Shown here in pieces: positions 22,792 to 33,678 of a DNA stretch of 64,000 bases (its first letter is position 1; the number at the start of each line of letters is the position of its first letter). Source of the DNA: Trichoderma breve. Lineage: Eukaryota > Ascomycota > Sordariomycetes > Hypocreales > Hypocreaceae. The position numbers were made by a program, and so were the translations under genes. The notes beneath the pieces were generated by a model, which saw nothing but the letters and a program-made list of their open reading frames with translations, ran no database searches and had not been told where the DNA came from. The stretch lies in NCBI RefSeq assembly GCF_028502605.1, contig NC_079233.1:5022001-5086000 (forward strand), in the 5' to 3' direction.

Positions 22792-23752
22792 GTTGGGTAA
22801 TTATCCAGGAGAGGAGGTAACGCGAGTGCTCCCGGACGACAGATGTGGCATTATTCAAGCTCCAGGCGGTGAGTTGAGTTGACCTGTACCTGATCAAACA
22901 GCGTCAGCAATCGATCAAAACCTTCATAGGCATTACATTGGATGATATGGGTCTCTTCATCAGCTAGAATCGTATATTAAGTAAATTAAAATTTTTCATC
23001 AGAGCAATAGCTCAGACAGCTCCAATAAAAGATTCATCATGGAAGAGGGGGGAAGAAAGGTATTCCGGTTTCCTACCTTTGGACAAAGTGTCACAGGTAC
23101 CTGACTGCACGCATCAAGTAGTAGCCATTGACCAATGCAAGCTGTGTGCGGCGCTGGGGCTCGTCAATTTCGCTCAAGCTGAAGTAATATTGAGGCTCTC
23201 GCCAAAGCGTGGAGGTGGAAGGGAAAAGCTCGAGGGTGGAGCTATACGCGAGGAGAGGATAAACATCGGGTAAAATTGCAAGTATGCTAAGCGCAAATAG
23301 GTCGTATTAGGTAATGCGGCCATGTGCTCTTGTACTTCGTACTTTGACCTGCTCCAAGCCTCAAGATTTTAGCGCCTGTGCCTGTACCATTCAAGGACCG
23401 CTGCCAGTTTCAGATATAGCAAAGGAAAGTCCCCGATAAGATTCCTAGCAGCCGCCACGGAGCTCGGAACAACAATATGTATGTCGGCGCCGAAATACAA
23501 CCTCGGAGTACAAAAACTTGCTCCTCTTTCAAGTAACTTGAAGTACTCTGTAGATGCACGAAATCTTGGTTTGAGTTGGCATGCCCATGAAATTTGGTTC
23601 GTCGGGCGGCTACCCCACGGCAGCCCGTTGCAGCCCTGTGATTGGTCTGTAGGCACGCGCATAACCTGAAACAAACGACGCTTGCATCTCCTCCAATCAG
23701 CGCCTGGCCTTGACAAACCCTGTCTCCCGCCAGTCTCCAAAAATAGAAGCGT

Positions 23753-23776
23753 TTCTCATGTTCTCATGTTCTCATG
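23753..23776 (+). repeat. (TTCTCATG)3 microsatellite
   Basis: Three perfect copies of an 8-bp unit. Confidence 0.9.
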
Positions 23777-25468
23777 TTGCTATTAAAAGGCAGTATTTTG
23801 CCCAGAGACTTGATGGGAAATGAGACTTTGGTCAGTTATGATGTCTTGCGTTTCTTGTATCTCGAGCTTCTGGGATTATCATTACATTCCGGCTTATTCA
23901 TTTTAATTTAATCTATTCTTTTGTCCAGTATGGGCAAGAGATCACGCATCATGCATCTGTTCTGCGTACGCGCTAGCCACATGCATGTGATGGCATCGTG
24001 GATCCTGGTGAAGCAATAACATGTACGGAGTACAGTAGCGTTTTAGTACTTGTGTCCTCATATGCGGAGACAGTATTCAAGTATTCTCGTATGCTACAGC
24101 GCTGTATCATCTGTTCTGAGCGAGAGCTTCTAGTACATCCTCAAGCGCATCATGTTCACCTCGAATAAAGTGCCGTGTTCCGTCAACTTCATGACATCGT
24201 ATGGAGTACAGGCAGCCCATGCCGACTTTCTCTCGGCCAGCGAGCGCTGCAGAACTGAGACGGGAAATCCGCCCGAGCTAACACTCTGACGGAAACGAAA
24301 TTGCCTCTGATCCTAACTCTGCTCGTATGAACCTGGGCCATGTTGGGGTTCAGAGCCCCCATGTGGGGTCCTGGTTGCAAACCCAGGCTCGCGGTTTGCA
24401 CGGCTTTGCCTGTAATCCGTCATGCTTGAGAATAAGGTACATATTGACTCAATGCTAGCACAGTGATCTGTGACGGCAGCAGAGAGGTACATAAATGCTG
24501 GTTCTGGTAGCTCATGCGAAGAGGGTATACGAGTAGGTACAAGTACCTTAATATTGCTTCGTCCACCAGGTAGGACTCGCGCGGTCAGACGGGGTAGTAT
24601 GGATTACAAAGTAGTTGGTCCTGCATAATGATGAACTGATTTCGCATTTCTCTTCCGTGTGATGCTTTAATCTAACTGAAATACCTCATCGAAATCCCAT
24701 TGCCTTCTCTCGGCAGAGTATTGTAAGATATATGCGAGAGCTGGACCCCCCACCGTTTGGGCATAAGACACATGGAACGTATAACAGAGCCAGTACACAC
24801 AAGTCAACCTCGACGCACGCCAAGCAGCTGCATGTGCTTTGAGGCGTACGGTATAAAAATACATGTACTGGATTATTCGTAATGACTCTTTACTATTATT
24901 AAAACCAACCAGAGATAACACTCCCTTAAGTGTGTGTCTCGTCTTTCGTTCTCCTCATCACCCCGCCTCCCGCAACCAACGTCGACTTAGACCTGAGACG
25001 GAGTATTACCTGCATGAAAGACAGCGCAACAAGCCATATCCAACTTTGCTTGCCGCTCATTCAATCTGGCGCTACCGGATCCATCTACCTCAGCCAGCCC
25101 CGTCAGCCGCTCAGACAAGCACCAGACGTCGATATACACATTCATCGTAGGGAGCATCCGTTGAAGCCATTGGATCAGTCTCCAGGCGCTGACTCGCTGG
25201 CTATTTGCGGCTCGGCCAGTAGAATTAGGGCGTGACGCGCTGGCTCCAGGCCCTCCCATCGAATTGCATCAACCAACAGGCCGGTCTTTGACAGCGGTTC
25301 GCCACTAACAGACGCCAGTACTTGTACCCGCGCAGTACATTGAAGCTGATCCATTCTACCACTGGACTGAACAACTAAACTCGACTTGCATCTTGGGGAC
25401 AGCCTTGTCGTCTCCCGCACTCCCGCCATCTTCTCGCATTTTGAATCTCGATCAAGAACCTCCAGCGT

Positions 25469-25500
25469 CCAAACCCAAACCCAAACCCAAACCCAAACCC
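25469..25500 (+). repeat. (CCAAAC)5 tract, G-quadruplex-forming on the minus strand
   Basis: Five CCC runs are separated by AAA on the plus strand, so the minus strand reads GGG with TTT spacers five times. It lies about 420 bp before the ATG of the SH3-protein gene, probably in its leader or core promoter. It is not the TTAGGG telomere repeat of filamentous fungi. Confidence 0.85.
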
Positions 25501-25918
25501 GCAGCGCAGGGGGTCACCTCACCGTTGCCCAGACCAGAGCCAGCATCCCTTCAGAATCACCGCTAGCCTCCCTCGAGCCTCTTCTGCAACAAACCCTGCC
25601 CTGACACACTGGCGACCGCTTGTCTCAGATTAGGGTTTTCTGAGTCTCCCACCTCCCCTCCGCAAGGCCGATCGCTCTGACCGAAACTCACACTGCTTGC
25701 GCTGCATATCAGAAGCAAACCGACGCTCCCCCAGACATCGCCAACCCTGAACCGTTCGACGTGCGCTGGAACAATCTGGATAGAGGCGTGCTAGCCTGCC
25801 GGCGGCTGAAGTTGGCTTATTCACGAGCCGAGGCGTGGAGCTGGCGAGTGCCGTCAACCTGCGCTGAATTCTTCCAATCTGGCAGCATCACACCCAGAGT
25901 TAGACTGATCTGGGAGGG

Positions 25919-27454
25919 ATGACCGCGACCGCAACAATGTCGATGAACTCGCCCCCAGCAACAGCGTCCCCGGTGGACGTGTCGGACTCAATCGACTCTG
26001 GCCCTGCCCCTCTGACTTCGACCTCGAACTCGAACCGCCACAGCACACTGTCCCGCCCGCTTTCGTATGCGTCCAAGAACAGACTGTCGCAATACTCGAT
26101 TGCCGGATCGCTCCCCACCCGATCGCGGCCTCAGTCGCACGTGTTCCCCATGTTCCCCTCGAGCCTGGCGTACACGCTGGTGCGCGACTTCGCATATCCC
26201 GTCATGCACCCGATGCACTACGGCCCGCCGCCTGAGCCTTCTGGCCCGCCGTCCGGCCTTACGACGCCAATGAGCGAGAGCAGGAGGCTTTCCGAGCCGT
26301 CAGTCTCGTGGGACCAGAAGATGCCGTGGGATTCATGGACTCCGGACCCCTTCAACCGGGCCCACGATCTACCGCCGATCCAATTTGGCGACGGCCCTCC
26401 ATACAGTGAAGATGAAGATTTACAGAGCCCAGTGGTTTCCACGAGGCATCGAAAGCACAAATCAACTTCGGCTACTCTCCATACGGGTAGGGGGCGCACT
26501 GGTCGCGATCCCGACAGGGGCCAGTCTGCAATCATTAGCTCCAGCTATGATGACAGCCAGAGCTACTACTTGGGCATTGGCAGAGATGGAAGTGAGCAGT
26601 ACTACGTGAGCCACGGAGGCGAAGCGAACGGACCCGGCGGTGAACTGGTCACCTACCCGCCCGATCAGGCGCATCATAGCCATGCATACCAGTATTCGCA
26701 ACGACATGATATCGATGGCTACGATTCGGATCACTCGAGCAGCTCATCCTCGCCAGGGGGCCCTGAAGGTGATCAGTCGCGCTACTCACGAGACTATCAG
26801 TTCACAATCACATCTCCCGACGAAGAGTTCCATGGTAAGGCCGTGGCTCTGTTTGATTTTGAGCGAGAGAACGAGAACGAGCTACCATTGGTGGAAGGCC
26901 AAATCATTTGGGTGTCATATCGTCACGGCCAGGGGTGGTTGGTTGCAGAGGATCCAAAGACGCAAGAAAGCGGCTTGGTTCCTGAAGAATACGTTCGACT
27001 ACTCCGGGACATTGAAGGAGGCATGAACAGCCTGACCGGGGCCCTCGTCGATCCATCTGGATCCCCCAGTGATGCCGTTACTCCTACCCAGACAGAGAGT
27101 GGCAACCAGTACGGCCACACTCCTACTCCTAGCACTTCAACCAACGGATATCACCAACCAGTTGTGTCCATGTTTTCAACCTCGAGCAAGGACCTCAACC
27201 CGTATCCCACGGAGCAGCTTGGCATCCAAGCCGGCCAAGCCCCGCCTCAAGTTGTTCACTATCATGGACAGAGAGGAGGAAGCCAAATCAGCACACCAAC
27301 ATTAACCCAACTTCAAGAGTCTGAAGCGCAAAGAAGAGCAAGCCAGGACGCGGGAAGCAAAACCGAAGGAGATTCGCCTACGGCGCAAGAAGATTCCACC
27401 GTGAAATCTACGGATACGCAGGCGTCGAACGAGATAGCGGAGACGGAGCGGTGA
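25919..27454 (+). CDS. NBP2: Nbp2/Skb5-like SH3-domain adaptor, 511 aa
   Basis: Single exon of 511 aa from ATG 25919. The first ~300 residues are disordered and Ser/Pro/His-rich. A short conserved-looking patch around residues 75-100 (FPSSLAYTLVRDFAYPVMHPMHYGPP) may bind a partner. Residues ~305-362 form an SH3 domain: AVALFDFERENENELPL, EGQIIWVSYRHGQGWLVAED, ESGLVPEEYVRLL. The ALFDF, the GW pair and the P-Y motif of the ligand pocket are all visible. 'HGQGWLVAE' with 'GLVPEEYV' is characteristic of Nbp2 (yeast) and Skb5 (fission yeast). Those proteins link a PP2C phosphatase (Ptc1) or PAK kinase to stress MAP-kinase pathways. The C-terminal ~150 residues are again disordered and Gln/Ser/Thr-rich. 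The protein is longer than yeast Nbp2 (about 236 aa), mostly from disordered flanks. The SH3 call is certain; orthology is probable. Confidence 0.85.
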   Translation: MTATATMSMNSPPATASPVDVSDSIDSGPAPLTSTSNSNRHSTLSRPLSYASKNRLSQYSIAGSLPTRSRPQSHVFPMFPSSLAYTLVRDFAYPVMHPMHYGPPPEPSGPPSGLTTPMSESRRLSEPSVSWDQKMPWDSWTPDPFNRAHDLPPIQFGDGPPYSEDEDLQSPVVSTRHRKHKSTSATLHTGRGRTGRDPDRGQSAIISSSYDDSQSYYLGIGRDGSEQYYVSHGGEANGPGGELVTYPPDQAHHSHAYQYSQRHDIDGYDSDHSSSSSSPGGPEGDQSRYSRDYQFTITSPDEEFHGKAVALFDFERENENELPLVEGQIIWVSYRHGQGWLVAEDPKTQESGLVPEEYVRLLRDIEGGMNSLTGALVDPSGSPSDAVTPTQTESGNQYGHTPTPSTSTNGYHQPVVSMFSTSSKDLNPYPTEQLGIQAGQAPPQVVHYHGQRGGSQISTPTLTQLQESEAQRRASQDAGSKTEGDSPTAQEDSTVKSTDTQASNEIAETER

Positions 27455-29111
27455 TGTACAATCCATGGCATGGTTTGCCAAAGGGGACCGGAATTCAACC
27501 CTCAAGCCGGATTTACAACGTTTACTCTCTAAATTTTTTCATGTATTTTGATCGTGAAAGAGAAATAAAGGACATGGGACGTGTTAGAGCAACCCACGCA
27601 TGGAATCGGATTTACACCAAACTGAAAAGCGGCATAACATTGGCAGAGAAGCTGTCAATCTAGCCCTCGCTTGCGATGGCTGCCGTAATGGAGTTACAAA
27701 GGGAGGCCTGGTGTATCTTGGATGGCAAAGAAAAAAAAGTAAAGAGGACAGCAAAGGAAGGGCATCCCTTCTCTTTTACGGGTGGGGGGAGAGACTCGCC
27801 AGTCTCTGGCTATTATAGGTAAGGTTCAACCGAAGCGGGAAAAGAGAGCGATTTGGAGCAGCGCGATGATTTGGATGATAATTCCTACGACTCAAGGGGG
27901 CAGGGCATCGTTTTGTATTTTGGCTGGGCCTGGCGTGGCTCTGCTTTCCATGATGAATGGATGTTTGATAACACCGCGAGTGAATTACATGGGACCGGAT
28001 TGAGTTGTTAGATGTAATAAAACGAAAACTATTTGGCCCAAAGGGATTGTTTAGGAGTGGCTTCGTGTCTTGTCCCTAAGTGATGCTCTATTGGGGTTGA
28101 TACTCTCAAGCTTAGGTACATGTAGACAGTTACCCTAGAGACAGCGAAGAGAGACCCGGAGACTATCAGCGAGAGCTTTTGTGATAATAGCAACGGCCGT
28201 ATCGATGGAATCGAGGAGGTGGACGACCTGGCAATCCTCGACGTAGATACCTGATATAGGAAGCAATTCCTCACTAGGCTACAGAGCAAGTTCTTAGGTC
28301 TAGTTGAGGAGACATTTGTTGGATTTAGGAAGAATCACAAAAACCGGACATTTCCCAATGCAAAGCAGTGACCATATGTAAATACCACGCCAAACATCAT
28401 CAATTGAGTTACGTTCATCTAGTTTCATTGATTATTTATATGCGTCCCATGATTTGCAAGCGAAAATAAAGCAGCAGTGACTAGAGAAATATAGATATGT
28501 TAGCAGTTACTATAAAAATATAGATATAGTAGGAAAATGTAGCTATAGTAGCGAAATGTAAGTATAGCAACTACTCCCTATTGTAGGCGTATGGTTTTAC
28601 TCGTAGGCGTTCGAAATCTTCTCGGTCTCGGTTTTTCTGTCCGCTTGTTTGTTCCTGGTTCCTGGTGGGTGGCGCATCAACGCCACGATATTGTTTTGGC
28701 TGTTGATTGTTGCTAGCAGATGGACAGATGCAAGCCGATGACTCGCATTTGATAGCCGATCAACAGATCAACACCACAGAATCAAACAGTATCAATAGCG
28801 GTTTCTCGACTTACCAAGCACTGGGGAGTATTACCAATCCAGCACTGCAATTCGGCTCGATAATTCGTCATAGCAGCCCCTCGGAAATAAATGGCGATTT
28901 GGACATTGTATTTAAAGTGGACAGCGGCCACGGGCCAATCACGTGGCGAATGCCGTCATTCATTGCACGTCTAACGCTCGGCAATCTTGGTGGCTGACGG
29001 ACTTTTTGGCAGTTTGCTGTTTATCTCATCCAATCCCTTCCTCGACGATTCCTGGGACCAATTCCTCTCTACGAGCCTCAATCGCTGTTTAGAGACTTGC
29101 TAGAATCCAGA
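27455..29111. other. Intergenic region with dispersed repeat copy C and MCR1 promoter
   Basis: About 1.65 kb. The left part is the 3' region of the SH3-protein gene. A dispersed repeat copy lies at 28471-28650. The last ~400 bp should be the MCR1 promoter; a 96-codon frame there (28707-28997) has no features of a real gene. Confidence 0.55.
28471..28650 (+). repeat. Dispersed AT-rich degenerate repeat, copy C
   Basis: CTAGAGAAATATAGATAT at 28481 is followed by repeated ATAGTAG(G/C)(A/G)AAATGTA units. GTAGGCGTATGGTT at 28583-28596 and a CTCGGTCTCGGTTTTTCTGTCC flank come next. Order and sequence match copy A (13990-14150) in inverse orientation. Confidence 0.7.
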
Positions 29112-30248
29112 ATGTTTGCCAGATCAGTTTTCCGTGCGGCTCAGCCGCTGAAGATGGTAAGTTTGAAGAGCCGACAGCTCCATATGCTCAGTCCGAGTCA
29201 ACCCAAATTGCCGCTTCAGACGGGCTAATTGAGACTCACCATCTTGCAGCATGCGCGCCGCTATGCCACCGAGTCTGGTGCCAAGGGCAGCTCAAACACT
29301 CTCCTTTACGGTGCTGGCGCTGTTGGTGTCGCTGGTGCCGCCGCCTACTTCCTCAGCGGTTCCAAGGCTGAGAGCAAGGTCAAGGAAGTCGTTGGCGCTG
29401 CTCCCAAGGCGGCGTTTACCGGTGGTGACCAGGGCTGGCTGTCCTTGAAGGTCTCAGAGGTCGAGGACGTGAACCACAACACCAAGAGAGTTCGATTCGA
29501 GCTTCCGGAGAAGGACCAGGTTTCTGGCCTACACATTGCCAGCGCCATCCTGACCAAGTTCAAGGCCCCCGATGCCGAGAAGGCAACTCTCCGTCCTTAT
29601 ACTCCCGTCAGTGATGAGGGTAAGTAAGGATCCGCCCTGTTCTTGCAATGAAAATACTGACAGTCAATCTCAACGTAAGATGACAGGGGCTTCATCGACC
29701 TCTTGGTTAAGAAGTACCCCGATGGACCCATGAGCACCCACATCCACGGCCTTAAGGTTGGCGAGGAGCTTGCCATCAAGGGCCCTCTCCCCAAGTACCC
29801 CTGGTCTGAGAACAAGCACGACCACATTGCCCTCATCGCTGGTGGCACTGGTATCACCCCCATGTACCAGCTTGTGCGAGCCATTTTCAAGAACCCCAAT
29901 GACAAGACCAAGGTCACCCTCATCTTCGGCAACGTCACCAAGGAGGACATTCTGCTGAAGAGCAAGTTTGACGAGCTCGAGAACACCTACCCGCAGCGCT
30001 TCCGCGCATTTTACACCTTGGACAAGGCCCCCAAAGACTGGGTCGGCGGCGGCGGCTTCATTACCAAGGACCTGCTGAAGCAGGTTCTCCCCGAGCCCAA
30101 GAGCGACAACATCAAGGTCTTTGTTTGCGGCCCTCCTGGACTGATGAAGGCCATCTCCGGCAACAAGGTTAGCCCCAAGGACCAGGGCGAGCTTACCGGT
30201 GCCCTGAAGGACCTTGGCTACACCTCTGAGCAGGTGTACAAGTTCTAG
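29112..30248 (+). CDS. MCR1: Mitochondrial NADH-cytochrome b5 reductase, 327 aa, three exons
   Basis: Exons are 29112-29156, 29250-29619 and 29680-30248. The introns are 93 nt (GTAAGT ... GCTAAT ... CAG) and 60 nt (GTAAGT ... AAG), giving 327 aa. The N-terminus ([22 protein letters not shown]) is a mitochondrial presequence rich in Arg/Ala. It is followed by a hydrophobic segment ~24-42 ([18 protein letters not shown]) that can anchor the protein in the outer membrane or direct it to the intermembrane space. The FAD-binding motif RPYTPVS lies at the exon 2 end. The NAD-binding motifs [11 protein letters not shown] and [11 protein letters not shown] lie in exon 3. Mcr1 passes electrons from NADH to cytochrome b5 and is linked to ergosterol synthesis and D-erythroascorbate recycling. 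Length and motif order match the family. The tiny first exon codes for half the targeting sequence. Confidence 0.95.
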
Positions 30249-30944
30249 ACGGCATGTTGATGTGATAGAGATGGAGCCTAGGAAGAGACATATACAGGCA
30301 TCATCTGATCGATAAAAAAACCAAAGACATAGACCAATTTGCCACTGGTAGAGAATAGAATCTAGGCGGCTAACAAATGAACATGAGCTACCACAAATAC
30401 ATACCTAACAAGTACAAAACTTACTTCAAGTCATGAATTCGTCTGATCAAAAATCCTCCGAATCCCATGAACGGGCAGCCACAGGGCGTTAACCTTCCCC
30501 CTTGACTAAATAATCAACACCAAACAAGGGAGAGCTCGGGAGGGGGACCCAACACGGAGCACAAAGACGGTTGTTTGCCTAATGCGCGAGACGAGATGAA
30601 TGGATCTACGTGTCTGTGTCTCCTCCCGCTGCCGATATGCGTTTGTCTCTTGTGCTGATTTGACCAGAGAAAAAAATGTCTGACCCGAGCCTTTTTATTA
30701 CGTAGAGGGGCTGGTGTCCAGTCGGTTAACCCTGTGTGACTCAGGGCGAGCGAGACATGCAGCAATCACGGGTGATAGTATATCTGAGGCGGTCTCTCAC
30801 ATTGCCCCCTTGTTTAAAACTCGCCTTGGCATCCTCTTTGTGGCCACGCCTCTTTTCTTCTTCCTTTTTTCTTCTTTCGGATTATCAGACTTGGCTGGTG
30901 AGATATTCTCTACGTGAAGAAAGAGATTACTTTTTGCATTCGTC
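30249..30944. other. Intergenic region, no supported gene
   Basis: The stretch of about 0.7 kb holds the MCR1 3' region and the promoter of the four-TM gene. A pyrimidine tract (CTCTTTTCTTCTTCCTTTTTTCTTC) lies at ~30848-30875, just before the next start. Nothing else is seen. Confidence 0.6.
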
Positions 30945-31854
30945 ATGACGCTTCCCGAGCGCCCGCGTGGCCAGGAGCATATCCCGGACTACCCAAAGGC
31001 CTGGATATGGATGCGCGTATTCCAGATCGTCACCAGTCTCGTCGTTCTCTTCCTCTCCATCCATGCCTTGGAAGAATTCCATGTCCCGACCGATCTTCAG
31101 GTCGTCATGATTGTCATAGTAAAGCTTCCGCATTCTTCTTATCATCCAGTTCTCTGCGGGAATTCTAACACTTCGTTTTATTATAGTCTGCTTCCACCGT
31201 CGGCGTATCTATCCTGCTCATCATCGCCCAATTCGCTTCTCCCCGAATTTTCAGATATTGGACGCCTCTCATCTCTGACTGCGCAGTCTTCGTTGCCTGG
31301 GCCGTCTCTGCTCCGCTCTTGATTGAAGATGTATCTGATCTCGTGGCCAAGCGAGGTACCGTCCATGGGAGTGGCAATAATCCTGTTGGGCACCGACATG
31401 ACGGCTCGAACCCCATCCCGACGAACCATGTCGATACCCTTTATGCTATAGGCGCTATGGGATGTTTAGAGATGTAAGTTTGCTCATTGTGCTTAGCACA
31501 AATTCTCTTAGAAAACTGCGTGTATGGTTATGGGATGCTAATATTTATATCAAAATCAAAATTAGTGGTCTCTTCTTTTTGTCCTGGGTCGTTGACTCCA
31601 TCGTCATTGACCGCCATCGCAAAGCTGGCTTCCCTTGCAGGCCAGTCAAAAGAAGGGCTTCTTTTGCCGATGGATCCCAAACCAGATCAATGAAAGTTTC
31701 GCCTCCCATGAAGCCTCGAACCAAGAAACCGCGTAGAGGGCTGAGCGCAGTATTCGGCTTCGGATCAGACGGTGGTGCAGGAGGAGGCGGAGGAGGATAC
31801 GATGGTGGATGTGATGGTGGCGGAGGAGGAGGTGGTGGGTGTGACGGCGGCTGA
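30945..31854 (+). CDS. Four-TM (MARVEL-like) membrane protein with Gly/Cys-rich tail, 249 aa
   Basis: Exons are 30945-31118, 31187-31473 and 31566-31854. The introns are 68 nt (GTAAAG ... TCTAAC ... TAG) and 92 nt (GTAAGT ... GCTAAT ... TAG), giving 249 aa. Four hydrophobic segments are visible: WMRVFQIVTSLVVLFLSIHAL (~23-43), VGVSILLIIAQF (second, across exons 1/2), DCAVFVAWAVSAPLLI (third), and AIGAMGCLEMIGLFFLSWVV (fourth, across exons 2/3). This four-helix arrangement with short loops is like fungal MARVEL-domain proteins (Nce102/eisosome group), which organise plasma-membrane microdomains. A basic cytosolic linker (RPVKRRASF, KPRTKKPRRG) leads to a tail of almost pure Gly with two CDGG motifs at the end. 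The family call is by topology, not by motif. Function is unknown. Confidence 0.75.
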
Positions 31855-33102
31855 TGTGGTTGATCATCTCGCTACTGGTGAGACACGCAGGTTATTCATG
31901 GCGCCGAATAAGCAAATGGTTGATTGATAGGGTTCCAATGCTCCAAAATGGCATTCTGGTGAGCTGAGATTGAGACGATCAAGCAGTATGTGCACCTACT
32001 TACACATACTTAGCTTCATGTACTCTGTCATCTAGCATTTTTAGTAAAAGCAAATTAAGTGATAATATCAAATACTGGAGAAATATAGCCATCGTAGCAG
32101 CTACTAGAGAAATATAGCAATAGCAGCAGATACTAGAGGAGCTTAGCAATAATAGCAGATGCTCAAGGAACCGGGCATATACAGGCTACCTAATAAGCAG
32201 ACGTTCCTTCAACCTGTTCCGACACTGGAACCTCACGCAGTCGCTAGGGTACTGGATAGCCGGCTTGTGGTCCTCAATATCTACTCCCTGAATTAATTGT
32301 CTGTAATGGCTTACATGTATATGGCTTTCTCACGCTTTACAGCCGTGTGGTATCCGAGGCGTGGCACAGAGGGTCAGTAAGGCGTCTCAACACCATGGCA
32401 TAACTTTGCGATATCTGCCACAGATATACACACAAACAGAAAAAAGACAATAAAACGTAAAACCTTGAGTATATTACAAGCAAGCGATATGTGGCAAATG
32501 AGCTCATTAATAGAGAGAGATTCATTCATGCCCTTTAGTGGCATTCCACTACAGTAAGTAAAGAAAGAGGGAGGTTCTTCTTTCAGCTGTTACCAGTTGC
32601 TTTTACAGCTCCAGGTTTACCTGAAGGCATAGACAATTAACTGACCTGATTTCACAGGTTAAAATTGTTTCACGTGATAATACACCGCCTTCCTTTCGTC
32701 TATAAAGCTCTCTCTTTCCTTCCTCTCCCACTCCCTCTTTTCTTTCTTCCTCAACCCCTCTCGGCTTCTATTAAGATATGCTAACATCCCCTCGCCTTTG
32801 GAACTTGTTTATATTGTGTTACACTCTTCAAATACTCTGTTGACCGCGGTTGTATTAGCGAAGACCGCACCGAAGACGGCTAGAACAAAAGATCCTACGG
32901 AAGAGAACCACGCTGAAGCAAGCAAATCAACGACTACGCGATGGCGCCTCCCGTCCATCTTTTACCACACAAGAACCCATGTCCCAACCCCCAACTGCCT
33001 CCTCTACAGATCGAAATCGATAGAGTCAGCCGGAAGAAAGCGGGAATCTATTACACATATGGTGTTCGCGTCATTGTTGCCTATTAGAAGCAGGCGACAA
33101 AC
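31855..33102. other. AT-rich intergenic segment, left part of a gene-poor island
   Basis: It contains repeat copy D (32071-32175). At 32690-32777 there is a promoter-like segment with CTATAAAG and a pyrimidine tract, immediately before a short ATG frame that soon stops. A 48-codon frame from ATG 32941 and the overlapping 102-codon frame look partly coding, but neither can be extended. This may be a decayed gene start for the ORFs that follow. Confidence 0.4.
32071..32175 (+). repeat. Dispersed AT-rich degenerate repeat, copy D
   Basis: Units of (C/G)GAGAAATATAGCCAT, CTACTAGAGAAATATAGCAA and TACTAGAGGAGCTTAGCAAT are separated by AGCAG spacers. They end in AGCAGATGCTCAAGGAAC, which is shared with copy B. 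Confidence 0.7.
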
Positions 33103-33309
33103 ATGACTAAAGAAGACCAGGATGAATACTTGAACTTGATCGAGTCATCATCATATGTGAAAACAGGTCTTCCTGTGTTTATCCTTGAGTTTTTCCCCCT
33201 CTACCATAAGCTAATGAATGAGCCCACATGGGCAAAATTTGTTTTTTTTGTCGGCTCTCTTTCCACAAATACTAAATACCGGCGGACAACAGACTGATTT
33301 TCTAAAGCC

Positions 33310-33678
33310 ATGCTATCGGCGTTCGGCTCTCTCCAAGTGGACGATCAAACTGAGAGCTATCGCTCCTACCACGATGAACCCGATCGTCAGGAAACTCAGG
33401 AATCACAGCAAAGCATGGAAGAAGATGGTGAGTGGTGCTGGGCTATACGCGATGGACATATTTTGACGCCACAGCAAGGGATGCCGGCAGCCAATCAGGA
33501 AAACGTGCAAATAAGCATATCAGCATTCGAAAATGCTCTCAGAGATCGAGAAATTGCCGTCAAAGCGAGAGAATCCGCTGTCGCGGCAAGAGAGTTTGCC
33601 GTGGAGAGGAGAGAGGCTGCTATTGTGGTGAGAGAAAATTGGGCTGTGGCCACATTAAAGCGGTTATTACGGCGATAA
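33310..33678 (+). CDS. Hypothetical 122-aa protein with REXAV heptad repeats (weak, possibly a gene fragment)
   Basis: A 122-codon frame from ATG 33310. The first half is acidic and polar (QVDDQTESYRSYHDEPDRQE). The second half holds about five copies of a seven-residue pattern with RE and AV (REIAVKA, RESAVAA, REFAVER, REAAIVV, RENWAVA), expected to form an amphipathic, coiled-coil-like helix. An upstream in-frame-looking segment at 33103-33297 (MTKEDQDEYLNLIESSS ...) and a promoter-like region at 32.7 kb suggest this is the end of a larger, perhaps broken, gene. An intron with a TACTAA branch and CAG acceptor (~33290) is possible, but it would lead into a different frame. I do not recognise a family. 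It lies inside the repeat-rich island. The regularity of the heptads is the main reason to list it. Confidence 0.35.
   Translation: MLSAFGSLQVDDQTESYRSYHDEPDRQETQESQQSMEEDGEWCWAIRDGHILTPQQGMPAANQENVQISISAFENALRDREIAVKARESAVAAREFAVERREAAIVVRENWAVATLKRLLRR

Larger units (their letters stand above)
22792..25918. other. Intergenic region between divergent SSU72 and the SH3-protein gene
   Basis: About 3.1 kb of promoter territory with no supported gene. It includes a TTCTCATG triplet repeat at 23753-23776, several copies of a GTACGGAGTAC-type motif (24.0-25.0 kb) and a C-rich (CCAAAC)n tract at 25469-25500 near the downstream leader. Frames are short. Confidence 0.55.

Noticed and set aside
25469..25500. 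Internal telomere-like array
   Set aside because: The unit is CCAAAC/GTTTGG, not TTAGGG/CCCTAA of filamentous ascomycetes, and it is only five copies long. It is treated as a microsatellite.
30700..30790. tRNA-like stretch (GGTTAACC, TGTGTGACTCAGGG)
   Set aside because: No T-arm GTTCRANNC, no 7-bp acceptor stem, and no CCA-side pairing can be drawn. No tRNA gene was found elsewhere in the window.
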